Shown here piece by piece: positions 1-12,445 of a stretch of 64,000 bases of DNA. The stretch is taken from assembly GCF_041956535.1 (NCBI RefSeq), contig NW_027192197.1, positions 445,829-509,828 of the forward strand, written 5' to 3'. How positions within the stretch are numbered: the stretch's first letter is position 1; every line of letters starts with the position of its first letter. Source of the stretch: Calcarisporiella thermophila CBS 279.70. Taxonomy: Eukaryota; Calcarisporiellomycota. The position numbers and the translations under genes are program-made. A model generated the notes under the pieces. It had not been told where the DNA came from. It saw only the letters and a list, made by a program, of their open reading frames with translations, and ran no database searches.

Positions 1-773
1 CCCCCCCCCCCCCCGGGAATAGGATAAGGATCATTATTTTGGCGCACAGACGCTTGCTGAGCAGCTGGCCGCCAGAAAAAAAGGAAAACAAAAAAGATCC
101 AGTCCAATATTTCGTTCCCACTTAGAGTTTGAAGGGGAGCTGCCCGAGAAGGTGGGCAACCGGAACCGTCGAGGTTCTTTGGGCAAACTCGTTAGCCCGT
201 GTGGTAGAGGCGAGTGGTGTGCCCCATGTCCGCCTGCCCCCATGCTTGGTAGCAGAGATACAAGGCATAAGCAATCCTTGTACTCCTCGACACCATTCAC
301 ATTGGTTGCGGCCAGAATCAATGGCGAAAGCAGACGGTGGTTCAAGGAGAAGAAGAGCGGCGGGAGGAAATCCAGACGCTGCCCTTACCCGGATTCCAAC
401 AATTTTCCCCCCTCAATCCGTGCGGAATCCACACTGCGCGATTGGTATCCCACGATTTTCGCAATTCTCTAATCCCCTAAATTTTTTTAGTCCCGGCGCA
501 AGCTCCTGAAGCCATTGCAATTTTGGAGAGTGGGTGACCCAACACCATTGGATCCCGTCTTCCTTTTATATATTTTTCAACCGTTTCTCGAAAATTATAT
601 CTTTCTCTTCCTTTCCTTTCCCCCCACCTCCCTTTCTTTTTCGTTTTTTCCCCCTTCTCTCTTTATATCTGAGTGGTGTGTAAGAGCCTTCGTCTTCACT
701 CACTTGTTTATCCCTTAATATTTACTCGTAATATCCAACATAGAGCTGGCTCTCTACTTTAAAAGAACACGCT
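1..773. other. Left edge, no gene seen; upstream region of velvet gene
   Basis: The first 14 bases are a pure C run, followed by ordinary mixed sequence. Open frames here are short, overlap on several strands and show no recognisable protein. Positions 600-660 are strongly pyrimidine-rich (CTTTTC/CCCCC tracts), as is common in fungal promoters and 5' leaders just ahead of a start codon. I see no other gene. Confidence 0.5.
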
Positions 774-2280
774 ATGAAACGTCGATATAGCCAAGAGAAA
801 GAAGGTATAAGAGGCGAGGGTCAACTAAGGTAAGCCTCTTCCACTAGGCATCCAGCTATGATGGCGACCCACCTAAGCCTTGTATTTCCATGGCAGATAC
901 AAACTTATTGTGCGCCAGCAACCTGTACAGGCCCGACTTTGCAGCTATAAAGAAAAGGGTGAGTAGGGCATCGTGCTTGGCTTCTTACCGTACTTGAACT
1001 TAACCCCCTTACTGTTTCCCTCTTACCATCAAGTCGACCGAAGGCCGATCGACCCTCCTCCCATTGTTCAGCTCAAAGTGGAAGGCACCGAGAATGAGTA
1101 AGTCTCAGCCCATAGGCGCACCCCAGCGCCCCTTCTTCCACAGAAGCTCTAATAACGGCATTCAATTACTCAGAGATAGCGAACTCCAGAACCCTTTTCT
1201 GTTCCTGTATGTGAGTGTAGCTCGCGAGTCCTACGAGGAACTCAGCTTCATCAATGGAAATCGCACTACGGCTGGCACCGTGGTGCAGTCCCTGTACAAG
1301 CTGAAAGATCTCGACAATAACGGTGAGTTTCTTGGCTAGTGGGAGGGAAAGGCGTCGAGACTGATGATCTTGGCTATGTTAGATGGGGGGTTCTTTATCT
1401 TCCCCGACATCTCTGTCCGGGTGGAGGGGCGCTTTCGGCTAAAGTTCTCTCTGTATGAAATCACAGGGTAGGTATCGACTTATATCCCTCCTATGCTCAA
1501 ATCAAGTTGCTGACTCTTGGTTTGATGGGTTCGATGCTCCGTAGCCACGAGGTGGTTCATCGTGGAAACACTTTCTCGGATGTCTTCACCGTGTATTCGC
1601 CCAAACTCTTCCCTGGAATGGAGGAGTCCACTCGCTTGACAAGGTTGTTTTCGGATCAAGGTTTTCGTATGAGGATTCGAAAGGAAAACCGAACCCTTTC
1701 AAGGTGAGGATATCAGTTGGCCTCTCTCAACTCCGAATCTGCACTAGACCCATGAAACCCTTTTCGTTATAGAAGGAAGAAGGCTGAGGAGGAGTCGAGC
1801 GACCAAGGCAGCCCCATGATAAGACCTTTGTCTCCTCCCAGCTACTCGCGGAGCGAGTACTCACCCTCTCGCTTCTACACTCCCGAACAATCCCCGCAGC
1901 CTATGGCGACCCCCCACGCAAGCGTTAGGGCCCGTACCCGCAGCTGCAGCGATAGCGTGGTCACGTGTGTACAGCCGACTTCTTTCTATTCTTCCGGCAC
2001 GAAGCCAAGTCCATACCAAATGCCCTCGGCCCCTTATTGCCCTCTCCCCCCCATACGACAGCATCACCTACCCCACATCACCACCTCCTTGCACCAAATC
2101 CAACACCGCGGGGCACAGCTTGTTTCTCCCCCAGACCGCGAAGGTTGCGAGTTCTCGAAGCTTTTCACTGACTATGCAAGCCGGTTTGCAACCCACTTGA
2201 AGTATGCCTCTTCGACTCAAAACCTCTCGGCTTTCACCGCCCCGAAGCCCATGCCCTCTGTTATGTATCCCTCGGTGTAA
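774..2280 (+). CDS. Velvet-domain transcriptional regulator (VosA/VelC-like)
   Basis: Seven exons (774-829, 897-958, 1034-1097, 1174-1322, 1383-1467, 1545-1703, 1773-2280) join in phase to a 360-residue protein. The velvet domain spans roughly residues 19-190. It holds the conserved opening [15 protein letters not shown] and the signature [13 protein letters not shown] near residue 41, then [22 protein letters not shown] and SPKLFPGM. The remaining 170 residues are Ser/Pro-rich and probably disordered. Velvet proteins are fungal DNA-binding regulators with an NF-kappaB-like fold. They form homo- and heterodimers that control sporulation and secondary metabolism. The domain lies at the very N-terminus without the long insertion of VelB, which favours a VosA/VelC-type assignment; that choice is inference. 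The ATG at 774 gives an 18-codon basic leader before the domain. Confidence 0.9.
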
Positions 2281-3322
2281 AACCGGGGGAGAAGGCAGGT
2301 GCTCGTGCCAGGTTTCTTTTAGCATTTGAATCATATCTGTTATATTTTTCTGTATATAAGGCATTCTTATTGATTTTAGCATTGCATTTATCCCTCATTT
2401 CGCTTTGATGGTTGTAACAGAAGAACTCTTTGGTGGAACTGGTTTCCGCTTGCTCTTCGTGATCATACTATTTATTTTCCCATATCTTTTCATTCTCTAT
2501 GAACAGATGATAATGAGAAAACCCAATAAAGATAATAAAAAAAAGGTTTAACCAAACTACATCACCGTTCTTGGCACAAGTGGACTGAAGAAACACTGCT
2601 CTAGCTATACTCTGATACATGATGGGAATGATATTGCCCGGCGCAATAGGCCACATTAGCAGACCCCTTTGAGGGAGGTGTAGGCAATTTCAGGTTTGGC
2701 CATAAGCCATCCTCTTTCTGAAGTTTACGTAATCAACTCTATGGACGGTACAGGCATCGACGGGGAGCATGTCTGCATGGGGTTACGTCTCATGGGTGGG
2801 GGCGCTCTATCCTCTTTACCTAAGGGGAGGCCAACTTCCACGCAGCGTTACATTTTGCCAACATATCGAAGATCCCAGATCCCCTTAGCCCAAGCAGATT
2901 TGGAACAAGTGGCACAATTGCAAATCCCGCTAGTAAGGGGGGCACTTTTACGCGTAAATTACGTGTTGCTTTTAAAACATTTGAAAAAAATGGTCAAGCC
3001 GTGTTTATTGGGTCGAACTTCAATTTTTGCAAGTGCTGTACGCCCTCCTTTGAACTCTCTCTCCGCTTCTTTTCTTTTTCTTTTTTAGTTCCTCATTACA
3101 AACGCGAAAACGCGTTATTTATCTATTTATTTAATCAAGTAGTAGTTCTCATTTCTTGCATTTTTTTTTTTCCTATTAGAACAGAGCCACTTTCATTGCA
3201 CTACTCTGTCCTAATATTCTTTTTCCCCACTTAAGTGCATCCTAAACCTTCGCCCGCCTTCCCCGTTCCTCTCTATTTCTCGATATTCTTCAAGCTTATA
3301 AGAGATAATAACTACCCAAGCA
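2281..3322. other. Intergenic, no gene seen
   Basis: This holds the 3' flank of the velvet gene and the upstream region of the next gene. Positions 3060-3200 are T/C-rich with long T tracts. Open frames here show no domain or convincing splice structure. Confidence 0.5.
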
Positions 3323-4047
3323 ATGGCGCTTCGCAATATGCTTACTAACAGTCCCGAGCAAATGCATGTATCTTTCTGGAATTCGTCAGAATATAAAGAG
3401 GATGGTAAGTGCATTTTCTACGCGTTAGTTGCATCTCGCGTAACTACCCACCTTATCGCAGCCTTCTCATTTTTGTTCCTCCTTTTTTTACTTGGTTAAC
3501 CTCCAAAGAATCAATGGAAATGGACTTTTCAGAAACACCCATAAGAAAACCACATACTCTCCAGCAGTTTCACATCCACCACCAACAACACGTCCCAAAA
3601 TCGGTGCGCACTCCGCCTACCTTCCGCCGTTCCCTGTCTCTAATGACCCCTGAGGAGATGTCGCCTGGGGGTGGGAACGATCTCATGGTAATGACACCCG
3701 ATCCCTCCCTACGCCGGAAGCGTCATAGTGTATGGACTCCAGCCGACAAGATTGCAGAGGAGAGAGAAAATAATAGTAGCATCAGTGGGGTGATAGGGGC
3801 TACTCCCTTCTCGCTGCACACGCTAGCTCCCGAAGCAACCCCCCCGTGTCGCACGGAATATCATGCACCTCCCCTAAGAGGAGGGGCTACCGCTGCGAAA
3901 TTTGTCACGACTCAGGACGAGAACATCAGCCCCGCAAGCATGCGAATTTTGGAGGCCATGTCACTCAAATGCGGGGGCATTGGTGCAGGCGAGTGGGCGT
4001 TGATGAGGGAGCGGGGAAAGCTGGATAATGTAAGTATATCTGATTAG
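3323..4047 (+). CDS. Unrecognised protein rich in Ser/Thr-Pro motifs
   Basis: Exon 1 (3323-3404, ATG at 3323) encodes a start MALRNMLTNSPEQ. It joins exon 2 at 3509 through a 104-nt GTAAGT..AAAG intron, in phase. Exon 2 carries repeated potential proline-directed phosphorylation sites (VRTPPTFRRSLS, LMTPEEMSP, SVWTPADK, GATPFSL) and no recognisable fold. The open frame runs to a stop at 4047. However, a GTAAGT donor at about 4031 could splice to an acceptor near 4112 and end the protein in ...IGEGTIEYTPFHS instead, at about 4161. Product length is about 210 residues either way. I do not recognise the family. The TP/SP density suggests a kinase-regulated disordered protein, but that is only inference. 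Confidence 0.55.
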
Positions 4048-4164
4048 ATTAAACCGTATTTTGCCTCCAATCGCTGACACGTGTCCAATATAACAATAGC
4101 CCTTTCTCTAGAGTTCAATAGGGGAGGGGACCATAGAATATACCCCTTTTCATTCTTAATATGT

Positions 4165-6654
4165 ACTATCGCCCTACCTTGCCGATATTTCACCTTTTCC
4201 TTTTATTTTTATTGCTGCGTTTTCTTTTGCCTATTTTTTTTTTTGCGTTTGGACCCTTTTCTTTTCTGTGCTCTTGATATTTCTACCATTTTTGTTTTCT
4301 GAAAATCATTTTTATTGCAAGAGGAGAGATTATTATTATTATTACAAACGAACTGAGCAAGATGAAAGAAATAGATATCCAGAAAATAACAATAGGGAGG
4401 GAACAGAAGGAGACACAAGAGTCCATTGCACAATGACCGATCAACGCCCATTGCGGCTATAGGCATTGCGCTTCACGGTAGTCGTAGAACATCGCGATGG
4501 GAACTAAATATGTGGTGACGAAGTGCTGTGCCATTCTGGTAATGGGAGTGGCAGTAAGGACAAAGTGGTGTCATGCTGATGGGTTTTTTGGAAGGTGATA
4601 AATCCGATGGATTTGAGAATTAGGGGATGGAAAGTGATGAAAGGCAGGGGTGTGGAGGGGCAGGTCGATGAATAGACATAGTCCTAATATATATCCCACG
4701 GCCTCTCTCTACTTGTCGAACCTGTTCTACAGCTTTAACCGCTCTGATGAGCATCGATTGGCATCGTAATTAACACTTTTTCCTTAATTAAAGCCCTCGG
4801 GCCAGTCGTTTCCTGTTTGACATCTGGTTGTATTAAATCGTGCAGAGCCCCCACGTGAGGTCTGCCAGCTGTCCATATGCCCAGGATATGTTTCTTATAA
4901 GACTATACGGTACCACTGTGCATTAAACTATCGACCAAATGAAAGAGAATTATTGGATTTGGGTCGTATATCTCGACTAGTTCGCAAAGGCTTCCCCTCA
5001 ACTTTCAGGGAGTATTGAGTGGTGAGACTTAAAGTACTTCCATCGACAATATTAAATAACCAACCATGTTAAATAATATATTAAATTAAATGATTTAATA
5101 ATTGAAGCTTCCGGTTGTTCGGAGGGGGAGGGGGGGAGAGGAGGAGTCTCAAAAAAAAATTATTCAACCGCTGCTTCATAGAATTCGCCCCTCCATGTTC
5201 GCCCTCATATAATTAGCAAATCATCCTCGATAGTTGCAATAGATTGGATACTTGTGTTAAAATTATATAGGGCAGAGGTGTTGTGTAGATGGTGCTCAAG
5301 GATTAGATCCATTAGCCCATCGTCAGGGATTAGAATGGACTTATCAAGCTTCAAATGTATTTTGCGGTCTGGCTATTTCGAACTAGTGATGGGTTTGCTT
5401 TTTTCTTGCGGAAGGGATATGAGATATCGAGATTAGCGACTGTGGCTTCTAAAACATACATATGCATTTTCGTAATAAAGCTTTTAGATCTTTGGGGATA
5501 GTTCCCCCCCCAATTGCATTCAACCTCCTAAATTAGGGAGGATACAAAATGAGGATTTGACGAGGATGCAGTAGGATATTGTGCAATTGTAAAAGGGTTG
5601 GCGGGAGCCTCAGCGATGACTCAAACTCCACGTGGAAAGTGTTCAAGTATATTAAAGCAGTAGTACCCTGCCCGCCCGTCGCTAAGCGCGTAACTACTCA
5701 ATGTAAGCTTTCCTCCGCGTGTTACTAGAGTTGTTTATTTAGCTCACTCCTAATAAAGATATATGCGGGTCCAGGTCGCAATGCTCCCGTAAAAAGTTCC
5801 ATGAGGTTCCTTTTGACCAGTAAGGTTTCCCTTGGGCCGGATGACAGGGGCATTTCCTGAAGGGCAAATTCCCAGCGCGCTTTCCTTTTTATTCCGGAAA
5901 TCTGTAGTTTACTCTGGCAAAGGTCAGCCTATTGGTTCTCTATGGCTTGCCTGTAACAAGTACTTATATTAAAACTATCTCATACACTTAGCCCTCATTT
6001 GCCTCTACGCGTGTTGTGTGGTACAGCCTAGCGTGGACCATGCAGACCGTCGCAAGTGTTGAGAGAGAAGTGGTAGATGACGCGAGACAGATGGCTCAAA
6101 GTGCAAACCGTGATAAAGACATGGACTCCCGGCTGTGTTGACATCTTTCTTCGAGCAGTGTTGCGCTGTTATCTAATCTACTTGGGTGATCGGCGCTTCC
6201 CTCTCTCTTCTCTGAAAAGCCAAATTGGCGCGGCGGCTAAATGGCCGATGACACCAAAACAGAAATAAAACAGAGGCTTGAATTGCGAAAGGAGACCAAA
6301 ACTTTACCAGGAACACCTAAGCCGGGAAACCGGAAGCCCCTTTGTCGGCGAAATTATAAATTTGCCAAAAGGAGCCTTGCCACTCCATGAAGATTTATTC
6401 ATACAATATAGAGTCCCAGCTTATCTTGGACAGTCCAAGGGCCTGAACACCTTGTTCGTTAACAAAGTACCGACTCATCCTTCGACTCCAATACTCATCC
6501 GTGGCTCTCTTCCTCTCTGCCCGTGCTACTTTGCGTATTTCCAAAACAGGCAATCTGTTACTTTTCATATTCGGCCTTCAGAAACTTTTTCCCGCCCTTT
6601 CAAACCTCTCTCAGGTGTCAGCCAGATAGTGAAGAGCCCATCGTCCCATTCTTA
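4165..6654. other. Long intergenic stretch, no gene seen
   Basis: About 2.5 kb without a supported coding region. There are T-rich tracts at 4190-4300, an AT-rich segment near 5040-5110 and a purine run near 5120-5150 (G-rich, then A-rich). The open frame at 6278-6655 shows no domain and overlaps the antiporter leader. The stretch could hide a non-coding transcript or a gene made of very small exons. Confidence 0.4.
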
Positions 6655-9069
6655 ATGGCAATTACTGAATTTGCTGTCACCTCTGCCCTTGTTGGAGGAT
6701 TCATTATTATTTTTGGTTATGTTTCGCTATTTATCAAAGAGAAACTCTATCTCTCGGAAGCATGTAAGTCTCGATCGAGCCCTCATTCCATCCTCTTCCC
6801 ATACTGATTCGGTGCGTTTGCTAGTTGTGGCCTCCTTGGTTGGACTCGTCTTCGGACCTGCAATAGCTGGGCTGATTCTGCCTAACAGCTGGGGGAATGT
6901 CGATGTCATTACATTGAATTTCACTCGTGTGGTTATTGCTGTGCAAGTCATGGCAGCCGGGGTTGCTTTGCCAAAGTATTGTATAATATAGTGAAGCTGC
7001 CAGGCATGAGCCATATTTATTAACGACGGCGTTTTCATATTCGTTGTATAAAAGGGCTTATTTGTGGAAAGAGATCCGGTCTTTGCTTGTTCTTTTGGTG
7101 CCAGTAATGACTTGGATGTGGTTAATAAGCGGGCTTGCTATCTGGTTGCTGATTCCTGGAATCAATTTAGTGAGCATCGACTATTTTATAATCGACTCGC
7201 AAGACTTATTTATCTGCTTCGGCTCACCTTTTCTAGCTGGAAGCACTTGTCATCGCAGCTTGCGTTGCTCCCACGGATCCTGTGCTCGCAAACTCGTCAG
7301 TATTCAAATTGGTTACACATCTGTCTGTCCCTTATTCAAACTTGTTTTTTCGATTGGATGTCTTCAGAATAGTGAAAGGTCGTTTTGCGGAAAAGCATGT
7401 TCCACCTCATGTACGCAATATACTTAGTGCTGAAAGGTAATTCAAAATCGATACGGATTTTAGTGGCCTTAATTTCTCATTCTACTTCTACTATCATATT
7501 GTAAAATCATGTCTAGTGGTGCTAATGATGGTAAGCGAACGCTGTCCCTCAGCGAGGTGTTCAAGTGTCTAATATATCTATTTTTAATATCAGGTTTGGG
7601 ATTTCCATTTCTACTGCTTGCTGTTTATCTCTTGAAATACCAATCCGTCGGCGAAGCAATTGGCAGATGGATGTATATGGTGCTTCTCTACCAGATTGCA
7701 TTATCCATCGTGATTGGATTTGTGGTTGGGTATGTTGCGCGGAAGCTACTCTATTACGCAAAGCAGAGGTAGAAAGAACTGGAGCCTGGAAGCAAGAAGA
7801 ATTTATTAAAAGCTCTGCATGCTAATCTATCAATATATAGAGACTACATTGATAAGGAGTCGCTTCTCTCATTCGCCGTTGCTCTCGCCTTCTTTTTACT
7901 GGGGACCGTGTCCATCATTGGGAGCGACGATTTATTGGTAGGGAAGACCCGACATTTTGTGTCTTTTTGTTGGCATTAGAATAACCTTTACCATGCCCTA
8001 GTCGTGTTTTATCGCCGGGAATAGTTTTACTTGGGATGATTGGTTTCGAAAAGAGACCGAAGATGCGCATTTACAGGAAGTCATCGACATGCTGTTGAAT
8101 TTGTCTGTGTTCGTGTATATCGGCGCAGTGATGGTAAACCACCGAGTGCTTGCATTTCTATACTTAACTCGCTAACACGTGCCACTCGCACTCTCTCTTT
8201 TATCTTATCAGCCCTGGTCCTCTTTTGTAGATGCATCTCTAGGCCTCGACCTTTGGCGATTAATTGTGATAGCCGTTGTAATACTCTTGTTCCGTCGCCT
8301 TCCGATTATTCTTATCCTCTACAAGACCATCCCCGCAATCGTCACTTTCAGAGAGGCAGTTTTTAGTGGGTATTTTGGGCCGATCGGGGTCGGCGCCGTC
8401 TTTTACGCGATGGTAGCCAAGGAAGAGCTGGGTTCTCACGGATCTAGTGGCACACACGCCCAAGCTTCCTCTATAGTCTCGCCCGTCGTGTTCTTTCTTG
8501 TACTGAGCTCTATCATTTTGCACGGTATCACCATCCCTCTCGTCCACTTGGGCACTCGAATTGCTACGCGAACACTCACTCGAAATAGTAACCTCCATCA
8601 GGAAAACCAAGTTTTACGCCTCCCTATCATCAAACTTGGGCAAACCTTTACGCCACGAGCGAACTCGAGCACCGTTGATACTGGGAATATAGCAAGCAAA
8701 ACTTCAATGGCTGACTCCCGTTCAGCCTCTCCTGTGGAGTCGCAGGCCTCTTCGGATAAGCAGGCTGATGAAGCGCAGACTTCGACCATCATAGATTCCA
8801 ATAATAATTCTTGTTCTTTCACTGATAATACCTCAAGAGGACCAACTGACGTGGAAGATTCTTCCTCAGTGCAGGTCATCGTGTTCGACGAAAAGAATTA
8901 TAGAATGGACGAAGACCGAGAGGGTCACGTCATTAAAGTGACGTCTGAGGGATCCACAGACGCGGAGCCATCCAGAGCGACGCTAGAGTCCGATTCGAAC
9001 TCGGTTGAGAATACAAGTGAGAATAAACTGCCGGGGAAGATCAGGTTTGCTGTTGACAAGAGCAAGTGA
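6655..9069 (+). CDS. nha1: Plasma-membrane Na+/H+ antiporter, Nha1/Sod2 type (CPA1)
   Basis: Ten exons (6655-6763, 6825-6975, 7055-7169, 7237-7295, 7368-7436, 7517-7530, 7594-7768, 7841-7937, 8002-8133, 8212-9069) join in phase to 592 residues. The core is a multi-pass exchanger with family landmarks: FIKEKLYLSEA, SWGNVDVITLNFTR, TDPVLANS (about 138-145, the conserved ion-site Asp), GANDG, a GSDDLL segment, FTWDDWFRKET, and YFGPIGVGAVFYAM. A hydrophilic Ser/Thr/Asp-rich cytosolic tail starts near residue 425 and is short for this family. Fungal Nha1 proteins export Na+, K+ or Li+ in exchange for H+. Exon 6 is only 14 nt, and the following 63-nt intron is a multiple of three with no stop. A possible donor at the stop (9067) could extend the C-terminus; I kept the stop at 9069. 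Confidence 0.9.
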
Positions 9070-9507
9070 GTTCACTTTTATACCAACATTTATTTCACTC
9101 TCACTCTATGTATTATATTTTATTATCAATAATTAATGTATAAGCTACTTTTACCATGTTACCAGGATTTTTTTTGTGTCAATTCCCATTGAACAATTCA
9201 ATTTATCATGTCATTCCAGAGTTTGCTTTACAAACCAAACCGTCAGCCAAACCACAAAGTTTAACAAGGAACAAGCGGAAAAATTGGATGCGAAATTCAT
9301 TTTCGCAATTATTCAATAAATGGAAATCCTCAAATGAAGAGAGCTAAGCCGCCAAAGGCTATATTTTTTACGCGACGTGTCAGTTATAATCAATCTCGAT
9401 TTTCATTTGGAGCGAGAAGATCGAAAAAGTAGGGACAAAATTACTCGTCCCCTCATTTCGATTACTTTGGTTCCAATTTTTACTCTTTTCAATTTGCACG
9501 CATTGTC
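9070..9507. other. Spacer between antiporter and Ku80, no gene seen
   Basis: AT-rich sequence holding the antiporter 3' end (or an alternative last exon near 9167-9300) and the Ku80 upstream region. No independent gene is supported. Confidence 0.45.
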
Positions 9508-12445
9508 ATGGCCAGCAAGAAAGCAACTCTTTTCATACTTGACGTTGGTCCCTCAATGAGTTACCAGCGTGAAGATGGAAGCAGCGGTCTACAAGAGGGT
9601 ATAAGAATTATTACCCAGATTACAGCAGAGAAAGTAGGTGCACTCCAAAATTTCTCGCGAGTTTTATTTCTGATTACCATTGGCTCTCCAATCAGATAAG
9701 CGCCGGAAGGAAAACAGATAATGTAGCTTGTATTGCATATGGAACTGACGGTAACTTTCCCTTCCCCGCTCCTCCTACAAAGGAAGCTATTATTTACTAA
9801 GACGTGGTTCAATAGGAACACGAAACAATCTCGCCACTGAGCCAGGTCAATATGAGCATGTTACCGTGCTGCAGGATTTCGCTATGGGTAGTCTTCAGTT
9901 TTTAAAACATTTGCAATATTTTGACGGAGGGAGCGAGCCAGGAGATTGTAATTTTCAAGTGCTACTGATTCGTGGTCCATCAGTCTCTCTATAACGACTT
10001 TTGCGAAAAAAAATAGGCCTTGATGCGCTGATTGTGGGATTGGAAGCCATGTCATCGCACTGCAAGCACTACAAATACGAGAAAAAAATTTATCTGATAA
10101 CCGACGGAAAATCTCCCATTAATTTCGAGGATCTAGACGTGGTTGAGGAGCAGATAAAGAGCCAAAACATTCAGTTTTTTTTAATGTAAGGGTTTTGCAT
10201 ATTCTTCATTCTAAACACATGAAGTAAAGTCAGGGGCTAACTGGGTCTATTTGAATGCTAGTGGTGTGGATTTCGCCCACCCAGAAGTTAAGCAAGAGGA
10301 TGAAGATGGGATAGGGGAAGCTGACGAAATTTACCACAAAGTAAGTGTGAGTCTGTTGCTATAATGAGTTGAAGCAAAATTCTTAGGGTAAGCATCTATA
10401 GAGAAAGAACGAGAAAGCCTTGTTTGGCTTGGTGAATAAAGTAGACGGTGCATTTTTTACTATGCAAGATGCGCTAGAAGAGATTGTAAAGTACCGCCCA
10501 AAGACGGTGCATCCAGTTCCTGTATACAGGGGTGAGCTTACTCTAGGAGATTCCGATCTTCATTTCGATACCACCCTCTCCATCCCAGTTCAAGTTTACA
10601 ATCGTACCGCCGAAGTGAAGTTGCCAACGGCGAAGAAGTGGTCCTGTGTGGCAGCAACCAGCGGAGGTGAATACCGGACCCACGAGGTTAGCATGCAACG
10701 GACTTACAAGATCAAGCCAACAGGTAAAGAGGGAGAAGGTGCTGAAAAGGAGGAAAAGGAAGATGATGATGAAGAAGAAGAGGAAGAAAAAGAGGAGGAG
10801 GAACAGGAGGTAGATGAAGCAAGTTTGACCAAAGGATACATATATGGGAAGGATTTGATACCAATCTATTCATACGACGAAGACGCATTGAAATTGCGGA
10901 CAATCAAGAGCTTCTGTATACTGGGATTTATCAATGCTCGCGAGGTGGGTGACTCCTCTCTTTATTTCTATCATTGTGAAATGGATAAACTTTAGCGTTT
11001 CTCCTATCTTCGAACAGTTTCCGCGAGAGTATTCCATGTCGAACATCACTGTTGTCCTTCCCCAAGCAGGTGATACTGGGGCATCCCTGCTGCTTTCTGC
11101 TCTTGCACGGGCATTGGATGAAAAGGAGATGCTCGCGGTGGCCCGCTACGTGCGTATTGCAGATGCACCTCCTAAAGTCGGTGTTCTTTACCCTGAGGTT
11201 AGAGGTACAGCACACTGCCTTTTCTTCGCGCAAACGCCGTTTGCAGAGGATGTTCGTCGGTACAATTTTGCGCCTCTTGATCGGGTCATCACAAGGTCCG
11301 GCAAAATTCTTAAGGAGCATGAGCGACTTCCCACAGAAGAGATGTTGGAAAAGGCAGAGGCGTTTGTGAAGGCCTGGGACTTGACTGAGCTCAACGCCGA
11401 TGAGCAGGGGTAGGCCGGAGACTTGTTTCCCTTCCTTCATGGGAATTCATTCTTTTTTATACTTAGGAATCCAACCGAGTATCTTGCGCCTGAGCATGTA
11501 GTGAATCCGACGTATCACTATCTCAGCCAGTGCATTCAGCTCCGCGCTTTGAACAAAGAAATCCCGCTGCCGCCTATGGATGAGCGCCTTAGAGAGCCAC
11601 TTCAACCATTGCCGAGCTTGCTCGAGAAGAGCTCGGGGCTTTTACAAGAGATGCAACAGTTGTTTGGCATCAGTAAAGGTACGAAGAGGCGGTATAAATT
11701 CAGCGAGTCTGTTTTATTGCTTAACACGAGTTCTTACAATTACAGTAGATAAAGAGGAGAGAGGCAAAAAGCGTGGCCGGACTAGCGAAACTACTGCTAA
11801 TGAGAAACAGACTCAGGCTAGTGAAGCGAGCCTAGCATCTATTGAAGCTGCTCTCTCACAGCCTCGCACCACCCGAGATGTGCCACCGAGTAAAACTGCT
11901 CGGAAAGCCCTTGATCAAGTGCGCTTGATAAGAATCACTGATCCTATAAGGGATTTCCAGGCGATGATCGCGAATAAAGAGGAGGACTTGGTCGAAACGG
12001 GTAATATTTCTGCATTCCCTCTCCCTTTTTTTCCTTCACGGGGCGATTTATATAATCATTTATATCGGACGATTAGCTGTACACCAAATGTTCAAAATCG
12101 TTGAGAAATTAGTGTTAGCCTCTTCCGACAACCAAGATTACGCTCTGGCTCTCGAATGCTTAAAGTCAGTCAGAGAAGTGTGTGGTCAAGTATGGCATAT
12201 AATTTGGGGATGCATTTCATCATTATACTTAACCAATATTCTAGGAAAATGAATCGGATGCCTTCAATGCATTTCTCCGAGATTTTTGTTCCCTTTGCCG
12301 AGACTCCAATAGCTCCCCATTTTTGCGAAATGCGGCGGCAGCAGGAATCACGCTTATTCACCGGGGGGAGCCAGGGGTATACGATACGACGTGCACCGCA
12401 GGGGAGGCAGAAAAATTCTTGCGAAAGGAGATGGGATATCCATAG
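9508..12445 (+). CDS. ku80: Ku80, DNA-end-binding subunit for non-homologous end joining
   Basis: Eleven exons (9508-9633, 9696-9750, 9816-9947, 10017-10185, 10262-10340, 10402-10944, 11018-11409, 11467-11678, 11746-12000, 12077-12189, 12245-12445) join in phase to 758 residues. The N-terminal von Willebrand A-like domain opens with ATLFILDVGPSM and continues through GRKTDNV and IYLITDGKSP. The Ku beta-barrel core follows (GYIYGKDLIPI, FCILGFINAREFPREYSMSN). The C-terminal region includes NPTYHYLSQCIQLRAL and a helical end (MFKIVEKLVLAS, FLRDFCSLCR). Ku80 pairs with Ku70 to bind broken ends and telomeres in the nucleus. A striking Glu/Asp tract lies at about residues 294-325, in a loop just before the GYIYGKDLIP strand. 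The gene is convergent with the next gene on the - strand. Confidence 0.92.

Noticed and set aside
1-14. Run of C at the very start, considered as a telomere or regulatory tract
   Set aside because: A lone homopolymer at a contig or window edge, with no telomere-type repeat after it, is more likely a sequence-end artefact.
2696-3088. Open frame of 130 residues after the velvet gene
   Set aside because: Composition is unlike neighbouring genes, no domain is visible, and the 3' part is a T/C-rich promoter-like tract.
6278-6655. Open frame of 125 residues ahead of the antiporter
   Set aside because: No domain, it overlaps the antiporter start in another frame, and the antiporter model is strongly supported.
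9156-9347. Possible extra last exon of the antiporter
   Set aside because: A donor overlaps the stop at 9067 and an acceptor exists near 9166, but the added sequence has no family support, so the simpler stop at 9069 was kept.
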